In this document: positions 22,793 through 32,271 of the stretch, in pieces
Position numbering within the stretch: the stretch's first letter is position 1
Layout: each line of letters begins with the position of its first letter
From: Phanerodontia chrysosporium
Taxonomy: Eukaryota > Basidiomycota > Agaricomycetes > Polyporales > Phanerochaetaceae
Assembly (NCBI GenBank): GCA_001910725.1
Contig: MJGA01000001.1
Span: 1,736,001 to 1,800,000, forward strand
Direction: 5' to 3'
DNA length: 64,000 bases
The notes under the pieces: generated by a model
What the model was told of the DNA's origin: nothing
The model's database searches: none
Seen by the model: only the letters and a program-made list of their open reading frames with translations
Program-made: the position numbers and the translations under genes

Positions 22793-22936
22793 GGCCGCCT
22801 GCAGGCGTCTCGCAAAGACCAGCAGCATCACGACGCCAACCAAGCGTGACGCGACACACACCCATTACGACGCGTGACCCCCCGCGTGACAAGTCGCGAC
22901 ACCCGCGGGCCGCCCTTCTGCTCGACGCCGAACACG
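22793..22936. promoter_or_regulatory. Shared SLX4/POL32 divergent promoter
   Basis: This 144-bp region separates the two start codons. It contains ACGCGT at 22870-22875 and related GACGCG and CGCGTGAC strings at 22848-22853 and 22884-22890. ACGCGT is the core of the MluI cell-cycle box used by MBF to drive DNA-replication genes at G1/S in yeasts. Its role here is inferred. Confidence 0.5.
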
Positions 22937-25105
22937 ATGGCGACCAACATCCGCGATTTCCTCACAAAACAACTCTTCGTCGACAAGAACATCGTACGCA
23001 CCACGTCTCGTCGACTCCGACGTCTTCCCCGTTGATCGTGCGTTGTCCAGGTCACGTTCAGGTCGCTGAGCAGGCAGTTCAACATCCATGTCAACGCTGC
23101 CAAGAAGTACGTCCACCGTAGCCTCGCCTGTTAGTACGATTAACAGCAAGTGCTGCCTGCAGTGAACTAGCCAACTTCTATGCTAATCCGGATCCCTCTT
23201 CCGGCTCCGTTCACGCAACTTACCTCGTCACTGGCGAACCCGCACCCGCTCGTACCTCCAGAGGGGATGAGATGGATGTTGATGACAATGTACAAGGAGT
23301 AGAGGAAGACGACGGAGAGCAGGTTGACGAGGTCAAGGTTACCCTCGTTGGTGAACAGGACCTCGAGAGCGTCAAGGCCACCTATGCTCGCGTCTACTCG
23401 CAGCACATCTACTGTCTCTCGCCGTCTGCTCTTATCGTACGTATACATGAAAAAAACCGCCTCTAACATACTCAGGCCTCTACTAGGATGCCGGCCTTGT
23501 CTGCGCTCCGTCCGAAAAGGTGCATGAGGTAGACTCGAAGCTCAAACCAGACGAAGCTGCGTTCCTGGGTAGAGTGACTGGTCCACACGTCCGGGTACGT
23601 GACCATCAGCATGCCATGTCTCCTATGTTTTACTCACCCCTATTCAGAAAGGCAAGCCCGTCAAGTTCACTGCCGTTCCTGCCAAAGAGCCACTTTCGCG
23701 CAAGCCCACCGAAGTGGCTGCATCCAAGAGCAAGGACACGTCCAAGAACGAAGACAAGAAGGATGAGAAATCAGCTGAGCAGAAAAAGCTGAAGCCTTCA
23801 GGTACGCTCGACTGGAGCAAGGCGAAACCAAAAGCGAAGGAAGAGAAGCCGAAAGAGCCCGTCCAGGCAAAGGAGGAGAAAGCTAAGGAGGAGCCCAAGC
23901 CCAAGACGAAGCCCGCGCCGCCTGCAAAACCCCTCAAGCCTGCAGCATCAAAGCCTGCTATACAACCCAAGCAAGAGCCCAAGGTGACTGCTCATGCCCT
24001 TCATCGCCATGAGCTGCTCCTCACACTGAGTGTAGCGTGGTGTCAAACGCAAGAGCGCACTCACTATGGACTCCTCTGAGGAAGACGATGACGCAGCACC
24101 CCCCTCACGCCCCTCAACGAAGCCATCGTCCCCAGCAGCGTCCTCGCCCGTAGACTCCCCCTCACCCCCGCCCGTGACGCAGGCACGCGTCCCGACGCTG
24201 AAGCGCATGGTCGTCGTTTCGGACGACGAGGACGACGCCCCGGTGCGGCCCGTGCGGGGCAAGGCGCGCGCACGGCCCGCCGTCGACGTCGATGTCGATG
24301 CGCTCCCGAGCAACAAAGAAGCGAGTCTGCGCGCGATGATGGACATCGACGACGGTGTGCCCCTGTTCCCGCGTGCTGTCTTCCCGCATCTGCTGACACG
24401 GCGCATACCAGGCGAAGTCGAGCGCGCGTCCGCGCGGCGCAAAGCCCCGCCGCCGCCGCCGAGCTCGGAGCCGGAGCCCTCGCCGCGCGCGTCGCCCGCC
24501 TCGTCCTCCGCGGCGGACGAGGCAGAGCGGGACGGCGACGGCGACGTGAGCATGGCGCCCGAGGAAGAGGACGAGGACGAGGCGTACCTGGCGTCGCTCG
24601 ACGCGCACCGCCCGCGCAAGCGGCGGGCCCCGAAGAAGGCCGTGCCCCGCGGGCGCAACGGCCTCCCGAAGCGGCGCGTCGTGCGCAGCCGGATGACGGT
24701 CGACGAGAAGGGGTTCATGGGTACGTTCTTCTTTCGCGCAAATTCTAAATGTCTCCTGTGGTGTGCACGTGTCGCTGACGGTGTCGGACAACAGTCACTG
24801 TGGACGAGTCTGAGTACGAGTCCGTCGACGAGAATGACCCCGACGCACGGCCCGCGTCACCCCTGCCCCCGCCGAAGGGCAGGAAAGCGGCAAAGAAGAA
24901 GGTGGAGGTAAAGCCCGAGGACACCGAGCCCGAGGAGGACGACGTGCCCGAGGAGAAGACTGTGAAGAAAGGCGGGAAGCGACCTCGCGATGAGCCCAAA
25001 GAGAAGGAGAAGGAGCAGCGCAAAGGCTTTAGGCCTGGCCCACCTGTCAAGCGGTCGAGCAAATCCGCACAGGGCAGCTTGAGGGATTTCTTCGGTAAGA
25101 AATGA
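22937..25105 (+). CDS. POL32: DNA polymerase delta subunit Pol32/Cdc27
   Basis: This is the non-catalytic subunit of DNA polymerase delta that links the enzyme to PCNA. Exons 22937-22993, 23051-23106, 23163-23436, 23487-23594, 23648-23983, 24036-24354, 24412-24720 and 24795-25105 give 589 residues. The N-terminal winged-helix region begins MATNIRDFLTKQLFVDKNIVTFRSLSRQF. Long Lys/Glu/Pro-rich, disordered sequence follows. The last residues, QGSLRDFFGKK, form a canonical PIP box (QxxLxxFF). The intron at 24355-24411 is 57 nt, a multiple of three without an in-frame stop, so retention would add 19 residues (VPLFPRAVFPHLL within). The gene is divergent from SLX4, and the shared promoter suggests coordinated expression with DNA replication. 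Confidence 0.93.
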
Positions 25106-25275
25106 ACCCGTTGGAATGTACTCTGCGATTTGTGATTCCTTGCCAACACGCGACCTTATAAAATGTAACGCGTGATTTATTGCACGCCAGTGTGCACGCA
25201 GCGCACATACAATAACCCGGACTATCGCAAGATCCCTCTCCTAGATTCCTAACGAACCACAAACACACACACATC

Positions 25276-28200
25276 TCAGTGGTGTTGGATCTTCTGGCCT
25301 GTGAGCTCTGCCTGGATCTGCGCGAGCACCGTGGGGTCCGCCTTCGCCAGGTAGCGCCCCTGTAGCACTGCGGGCCCGCCGATGGCGGCCTCCGCCTCCG
25401 CGAGGCACGCGCGGATGTACGTCGTGAGCTGAGTCGTGCGTGCTGGGTCGTTCTGGTAGCTCTGGATCCGCGAAGGGTAATGAGCACAGCGTGAGAGTAT
25501 GTACACGGAGAGGACACGCACCGCTTCGCGCCGCGCATACTCGGGAGTGCCCTCGGTGTCGCGGTAGAAGGACGACGGGGGGCTGTCCCAGTACAGGTAG
25601 AGAACCTCGGGCCCGCTGTAGACGTGCCAGGCCACTGCATCAATAACCATGCGATCGACGGGAAGCAAGCAGAACGCACCCTTCCTCCTTCGCGACCTGC
25701 GCCTCACGGATCTCGCACAGGACATCTAGCCAGAGGTTGCACACCTCGCTGTGCAGGCGCTCGAGCACTTCGTGCCGGCCGGTGGAGACGAGGCTCGCCA
25801 TGCCCATCGCCGCGAGCTTGCGGTGCCGCGGCTCGGACATGTTGTCGAACTGTTACGCAAGCACCCCTTGAGCGTGGAAGACGCAGAGGGTCGCAAAAGG
25901 ACGTACGCGGCGCCACCACTCGTTCAGGATGCCGTCCCAGATTTCTGTCTCGCTCAGGTTCAGCGCAGGCACGCTCGCGCTGACGAGCTGCGCGAACATG
26001 TGCTTGTCCATGAGCGCGATGCGCGCCATCACGAGCACAAATTCCGTCAGCAGCTCCACTGCGAGCTACAGCGCCACGCGTGTCAGCAACGGCTTCATCC
26101 GGCAGCACCGGCTCACGCACCTTGTCTTCCTGCAGAGACTGAGCGAGGTACGCGAAGAGCCCCGTGGTGTGCAGCGGCCCGCCCCAGAGGCTTGAAGGCG
26201 CGTGCTGGCACGCAAGTGCGGTGATCTGCGCCATGTCTTTAACATTAATTTGCAGGGCGTGTTTCATCCCAGCCAGGAGCGCGGCGAAGAGCTCGCTTGC
26301 GCAGGCCTGGTACTGTAATCAGCGTCACGCGCTTGGCTGAGTAGGCAAAGATAGTAATACCTGCAAGAGCCGCGGAGCATCAAGAAGTAGGTAGGACTCG
26401 ACAATCGTTGTGATTTTGCCGAGTAGGTCGTAGTTCTCAGCGAGTAACCGCATTACGAGCGGAGCGAGTTCGAACAGGCTTGCTGCGCCGTCTGGAGACT
26501 CTAGCGTGTTCGTGTTACGGAGCGACGCTTGCCACAGGATGAGTGCATCCTCGTCGAGCTGCACTTGCGCCTAGAGGATGATCAGTCTCACGACGCATCC
26601 ACGGAGCTTACATCCACTCACGACAGGTCCGAAGCTCTCTCTGACGAGAGGCACGACAAGACCGATGAGCGTGTTCGACTGCTCTTTCGAAGACTGGCCA
26701 AGGGTTCAGGTTCAGCGACGCCCCCCTGGCGAATGGTTTGGAAATTACCTCTATGAGCTTCGTCAGCGTCTCCAAGAGCGAACCCTTCAGCAACCACTCC
26801 TCTTCAGCGGAGGTCCCTGCGACCAACTTTAGTTACGAGCCGTCAATGTTGTTGAGCGACGCTCACATAGTTGGGGCAGGGGCTGTGTTACGACCGGCAG
26901 CAAAGGAACAATCTTCCGCAGAGTCAGCACACGGACAATGGGGAAACTACAAAGACATACATGCACGCCTGCACGTTCGATGACCACGTTCAGGGTAGTC
27001 AGGATGCGCCGCTTGCTCTCTATCGAGTCCGCCTCGTCCAAGAGCCGTAACAGTTCGACGATAGACGTATGCAGGAACGGAAGGAACACCTCGACATCAA
27101 ACTCAAGAGTCTGCAGAGAGTTGTTAGAACGATTCCTCAGCCCGAACTGTACACCCAACGCACATCTACACACTCCTTGAGCGCGACAGCTGCCGTAAGG
27201 CGCACAACCGCGTCGGTGCCCTGCCCTCGGTCCCGCAGGAGATGGATAAGGACCTCCCATACATGAGGGTTGTTCGGCGTCGCGCACTGGCTGGATATCC
27301 ATTTGCCGATGAGCCAGGCAATTCGCCGCTTGATGATAGGATAGCTGCGTGCGTACATTCAGTGACTCCAGAACCGCGGATGTGCAGCTGCCAGCATACC
27401 TCGTGTTTGTCGATTGGGCCTCGGGGAGAAGGCTTTGCGTCAGCCACGTGTCCCATGGAATTTCGTCCTTAAGCTTCGTGGCACAACGCCCTATTGCGCA
27501 GTACAACGCTTCCTTTTGTAAGATGCTGGGCAGGTCCTCCGTAGGGAGAGCTGATGAGCACGATATTAGCAATATCCTGTGAGGACGGCAGTGTCTGTAC
27601 CTACCCACAAGCTGCTGGAACGTTGCCCGTAGTAGCGGCACAACATACGGGCGATATTGATTCGCGAGTGTCATGAGCACACGCTCTCCACATGGCTGCC
27701 GAACCCTTTGAGCGATGCACACGACTGCCTGACCAGAGGACCTACCCGGAGTTCGTATTCCCACTGTTCATTGTCCTTCTCCTCGAGGTTGACCCACTCT
27801 TCAGGATCGGACATCCATTCTTCGAGGTCAGATGGATCGAGCGGGATGAAACGCGTCACAAGCAGCTTGACCGCGTCCTCCACGAAGGTTTGCGAGAGCA
27901 CTGAATCAACTGTCTCAGCACCCAATTTATCAGATGATACTGCGGTCATACCCTGCTCGCTGCTGCTGCCATCTTTTCGCATGGGAGTCCATTGTGCCAA
28001 ACTCTCCTTGAAGAGCACCATCGCCTGTACAAGGAAGCGTACGGGGAACACCGCGGTCGGGTCATCTTGAAATCAGGAGTGAAGGTCAGCTATAATCTAT
28101 CACCAACTCAAACCGCGCGAAGTACCTGCGACCTGATCGCTGGGGCTGTTCGTCGCCTGCACAACCTTGCTCCAGTAGTAAAGCACAAGGTCACTGCAGG

Positions 28201-29458
28201 ACGGAAGCTTGACGAACTTCGCAGCGTCGAGCTGCTGCAGGCGCCTGAAGAACCGGCCGAACAGACGGACGTGTCGCATGAGGGTCTCAAGCGACTGCGT
28301 CGTGACCTGGGTCGCTGGTGCAGCGCCGGCACGGATAGCGAGGACCAAGTTTATCCTGAGCTCGCTCAGCGTCTGCAGCTGTACCGCAGAATTGCGGAAG
28401 AGATCGACGAGCTAGCTCGGGGTATAAGTAGACGTACTGCAGACAGAGAGACGGCTGCTTACCCAGGGCTCAAGGCGTACTGCAACTTCGTCGGTGGCCT
28501 TCAGGCGGGAGTATACCCAGCTTCCCATTTTTGCGATGCATTTGAAGATGAGATGTGCAACTAGGAGATCTTGCGCAGTACGAGGACTCGAGACTGTGGC
28601 AGGATCGAGGCTGGCCAACCTCGCAGCTGCCGTTGAGTAGTGGTTCTGCATGATCATGTGAATATTCCCAACGACCTATCGAAGCGCGAACGGTAAGTTG
28701 GTGGATAGCAGCGGTGCTTTGCACATACGCTTCCGCATGTCCGGATGCCCGAAAGCATCTTCATATTGACGAATTCCTTCAGAACGGCGTTCAATGCTTC
28801 AAGTGCACGGCGCAATGTAATGAGTACTTGAGGCGTTGCGGCATCGCTGTACCAGGCTTGCATTCCTGCGTTCACCAGGTTCATGATGTCCTCTAGGACG
28901 TTTGGCCTAGCCATCCTTGAGCATTTGCTTCCGTTGCATGCTTGTTCCTAGACTCACCAGGAAGCTGGGTATTCAAGACGCGCAATCTTTGCCAGGATGA
29001 CTTCGTTGCATTCCGCAATCTGTGAGCATGTATCGTGAATGCTATGCTTGGCCTATGATGTATCCACAGAGACACACCACATCGTCCGGCTCGTGCAGCA
29101 ACTCCAGACACCTCCTCTTGATATTGCGCTTGTGCTCCTCGGTAGACAGTCTGGATGCATCACATGAGTATTTGCTAAAGCCTCGGAAGGCGTAGCGTAC
29201 ACACTTTCGCGACTTCCAATGCCCGAGAGAAGAGTTCTTGAGCTGGATGATAGCCTGCTGCCGGACATGTACGGGGAGGTTGCTCTGCGCTGCGATTTGA
29301 GACAGCGTGTCGAACACGCCAACCATCTCAAATATCTGCTTCAGCCTATCCGAGGACGCCTTGATCTGCGCTGGATCCTGGGATGTCGCGGCACATATGA
29401 CCTGGTAGAGCTCCTCGGGGTTGACATGCTCGGGTTCTTTGTTCGTTGGCGGCGGCAT
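25276..29458 (-). CDS. KAP120: Karyopherin Kap120 / importin-11 family
   Basis: This is a nuclear import receptor of the importin-beta superfamily that carries ribosome-biogenesis and other cargo through the nuclear pore. It starts at the ATG at 29458 (MPPPTNKEPEHVNPEEL) and ends LTGQKIQHH at 25276. It is split into many short exons separated by introns of about 50-60 nt, not all of which I resolved. The importin-beta N-terminal domain is clear (DRLKQIFEMVGVFDTL, PVHVRQQAIIQLKN, HWKSRK, then LSTEEHKRNIKRRCLELL and IAECNEVILAKIARLEYP). HEAT-like helices continue throughout. These include LLIRDRGQGTDAVVRLTAAVAL at about 27150-27250 and VRQPCGERVLMTLANQYRPY near 27650. No Ran-independent domain or fusion is evident. 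Span and overall size fit a protein of about 1,000 residues. Confidence 0.88.
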
Positions 29459-29769
29459 GGCCGGTGAGGTAGTCAAGACAAAGTTATGCTGCGTAAAATT
29501 AGAGAAGATTGAGAATTATATGTTGTGGGTGGGCGTAAGCAACGAGGCGGGAGATAGAAGTCAATGCAATGCACGACAGAGGCAGGCGCCTGAGCCGCGC
29601 ATATGAGCCCTACGTCACGCTTCGTGACGAACCTACGCGTCCGTCACATGGCATGGCCGTAACGCGTCCCTATTCCCCGCGAGTCCGTCGTGAGACAAAC
29701 GTAACAAGTCCGTGAGTATTATGTAGAGTCCCGTGTATACTAATCAAGCCAATACCATTATCATACTAT
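29459..29769. promoter_or_regulatory. KAP120 upstream region with inverted repeat and ACGCGT sites
   Basis: This 311-bp stretch lies between the KAP120 start and the stop of the next minus-strand gene. It contains a perfect inverted repeat, CGTCACG-CTT-CGTGACG (29613-29629), and two ACGCGT sites, at 29635-29640 and 29662-29667. No coding exon is visible. A regulatory role is inferred from the arrangement only. Confidence 0.4.
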
Positions 29770-31731
29770 CTAATCACTCCAAAAGACATCTTCTAGCCCC
29801 AACTCCGCCGCCTTCAACAGCTCAATCTCTCTCTGCGATATCCTCCCGCACCTTTCAACGTGCACAGTCCGCATTGCCACCGGTTTCGCAGGAGGTCCGT
29901 AGCGAGAATTGTCACCGTCTGCGACGTTTGCTCGCGAGAGGCGTCGGCGCGGCGACCGAATGACACGGAGCGGCGACCGAATGACACAGAGCGGGTCGAC
30001 CTGCGCGCCGTCCGCGTACCGCTTCCGCGCGAGTATCGTGTGGCGAAGGCACTTGAACGCAACATTACTGCAGTCGCTCAGCGACAGGTGCTGCAACCGC
30101 GGGCACACCAGCCGCCGGTGTTCTGCACAACAACTCGCCGAATCATCGCACGCCTCCATCGGCCCCGAGAGGGAGCAGACGACGGTGTTCACGTCTAGAG
30201 CTAGAGTGTCAGACAGCCATGACAAAGTCGGAAAATACGCACCCCTGCACGACTCGATCGTGAGGTGTTCCAAATTCTGCATGTAGGCAAGCATCGATGC
30301 TACGGTGTTGTGGTAGTCGAGACGGAAGTTCGACAGCGTTAGGTGAGTTACGGTCAGCATGCGTGGCTCGCGGAAAATGCTCTCTTGGGCGGGTAGCAGC
30401 GGAGTAGAAAATGGTGTCTTCTTTGTTGGGGAGCTTTTCCACATGCGTCTGCCTCGTTCTGCGAGATGACCTATGGAGAGTCTCTTCAACTTGGGGAATA
30501 GCATGTTTCTGAATGCAGAGTATAACCCGTCGGTATCTGTAACGAAGACGGAGAATTCCTCGAGATTATCAAACCGCACTACGGGCAGAGCCGATCGCGG
30601 GTTGAAGGGCTCATCCGACATGGGCTCAAGGATAGAGGTGTAGTACGTGAACCACCGCTTGTCTCCGGCGTCGAGATATAGCTCGAGCTCTTTGAGAGCT
30701 GGCAATTTAACTATCGCGAAGAACTTCCACAGGTCCCGAGGAGGCGCATGGCTCCATTCGAAACGGCGAAGCTTGGATAGAGCGAAAGGAGCGACATTGT
30801 TAGGGGGCAGAGGCGCCGCACGATCCGTTATGTCGTGCTCGAAACGAACGTATACGTCCATGAGTGGCGTCGAGTCGCTGAAAACGAGAGTCTCCAACGC
30901 CGGAGATCTGGAAAGGAAGGCACAAAGATTGGACATGCGGAGCAGGTTCGCACGGCTTTCGGGGTATTTAGCAGGAAAATGAAGGGTTAATGAGCGCAAA
31001 GACGGCATATCCGTGGGCGGAAGCTCGGCTAGGGAGACACTAGAGAGGCACATGCGCCTCAAACAGGGGAAGAGGCTGCTTGAGCTGGATGGGCCGACAA
31101 GGCTTGGGTTGAACAGCGGCACGCCGGGGAGAGTACGTTCCTCGACGCCGAGCTCAATGCTTCGGAGATGGGGAAAGGGCATACCGCTGTTGAGGACGGA
31201 CAGGACGTCGGTCATGCGGAGCTCCGACGATTCCCAGAGCAGCGAGCGCCATCGGTGCGCCGTGCACCGGAGTACGGACTCAAAGCGAAAGTCGGGCTTG
31301 TACCCGGACAGTGGCTTCGTGCCGTGCACGACGTCGACGGGCTGCTCCTTGCTGCGGGTGATGAGCGGGCGGACGCTGGGGTACCGGCTGAAGTCGAGGC
31401 ACGCCCACAGCGAGGAAGTGTCGAGGACGGCGGCGCGCCACGTCGAGCACACGTGTGAGAGCAGCACGGGCCGCCAGTCGATCTCCTCGCCGTCCTGCCA
31501 GTCGTCTTCGTCCCACTGCACGACGAAGCGGAAGATGTGCAGGAGGATCTCGGTGGGGAGCGAGTAGATGGTCTTGCCACGCTGAATGAGGGCGCGCTGC
31601 TTGTAGAGGAGATCGCGGCGCTGTTGTATACGGCGCAGCTCGTCGTGGCACCGGGATTCCGAGCGAGCGAGCCCGTCCAGCTGAGCATCGATGGCGTCCA
31701 AAGCGCTCTGATTCTGGTGGTGCTGCGGCAT
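29770..31731 (-). CDS. F-box protein, basidiomycete family
   Basis: An intronless 653-residue protein. The start is the ATG at 31731 (MPQHHQNQSALDAIDAQLDG). A short coiled coil (residues about 8-50, ESRCHDELRRIQQRRDLLYK) precedes an F-box-like motif, YSLPTEILLHIFRFV. It is followed by LLSHVCSTWRAAVLDTSSLW, the layout of the large agaricomycete F-box families. The rest has degenerate leucine-rich repeats without a known substrate. A 21-bp tandem duplication (29950-29991) near the 3' end repeats VIRSPLR/VIRSPRR. Lack of introns contrasts with almost every neighbour and is common in expanded F-box families. It is presumably a substrate receptor of an SCF ligase; its target is unknown. Confidence 0.85.
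   Translation of the reverse strand: MPQHHQNQSALDAIDAQLDGLARSESRCHDELRRIQQRRDLLYKQRALIQRGKTIYSLPTEILLHIFRFVVQWDEDDWQDGEEIDWRPVLLSHVCSTWRAAVLDTSSLWACLDFSRYPSVRPLITRSKEQPVDVVHGTKPLSGYKPDFRFESVLRCTAHRWRSLLWESSELRMTDVLSVLNSGMPFPHLRSIELGVEERTLPGVPLFNPSLVGPSSSSSLFPCLRRMCLSSVSLAELPPTDMPSLRSLTLHFPAKYPESRANLLRMSNLCAFLSRSPALETLVFSDSTPLMDVYVRFEHDITDRAAPLPPNNVAPFALSKLRRFEWSHAPPRDLWKFFAIVKLPALKELELYLDAGDKRWFTYYTSILEPMSDEPFNPRSALPVVRFDNLEEFSVFVTDTDGLYSAFRNMLFPKLKRLSIGHLAERGRRMWKSSPTKKTPFSTPLLPAQESIFREPRMLTVTHLTLSNFRLDYHNTVASMLAYMQNLEHLTIESCRGAYFPTLSWLSDTLALDVNTVVCSLSGPMEACDDSASCCAEHRRLVCPRLQHLSLSDCSNVAFKCLRHTILARKRYADGAQVDPLCVIRSPLRVIRSPRRRLSRANVADGDNSRYGPPAKPVAMRTVHVERCGRISQREIELLKAAELGLEDVFWSD
29950..29991. 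repeat. 21-bp tandem duplication inside F-box gene
   Basis: Two adjacent 21-nt units, 29950-29970 and 29971-29991, differ at one base. They keep the coding frame and duplicate seven residues on the minus strand. Confidence 0.9.
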
Positions 31732-32271
31732 TATTGTGGCGGAGTGCGCAGTGACAGCAAGCCGTGCGAGACGTCCCTGAACGAAGGTGTACGGATGACG
31801 ACGTGTGGGAGTAGGTATAGCTTGGTAACTCGAGAAGGAAAGCTAAGAGCTGGGAAACGAAATTGAATGCTAACGAGCGCGAAAGAAGGGTATACTCAGC
31901 AACGTCAGACACGGATGAATATGCAACAGTCAGGCTGGTTCCTTTGCGACTGTGACGAGATCGCAGAGAAATCGGATTATACGAAGGACAGAGAGACACC
32001 GACACTCCTGACGGAAAGGCTCGCGTATGTGCGTCGAGGTTGTGGTCAGGAATTAACAGGAGACGCCTGCGGATAGGCCCTCTCGTGGCGCAGGACAAAC
32101 ACGTGGAAATAACACTCCCGACGCTTTCCTTCTATGGTTTTCCACCGACAAATGCTTTCGAAGATATAGAGCTACAATATATAATAACACAGACCAAACT
32201 TCGTCGATCTCACCAAGTGGATGGACTGCGAACAGAGTCAGCAGGGACGATATCGAAGTTGGGAACAGCAC

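Noticed and set aside
23948..24718. A minus-strand open frame of 256 codons
   Set aside because: It is antisense to the disordered Ser/Asp-rich part of POL32 and is simple-sequence in composition.
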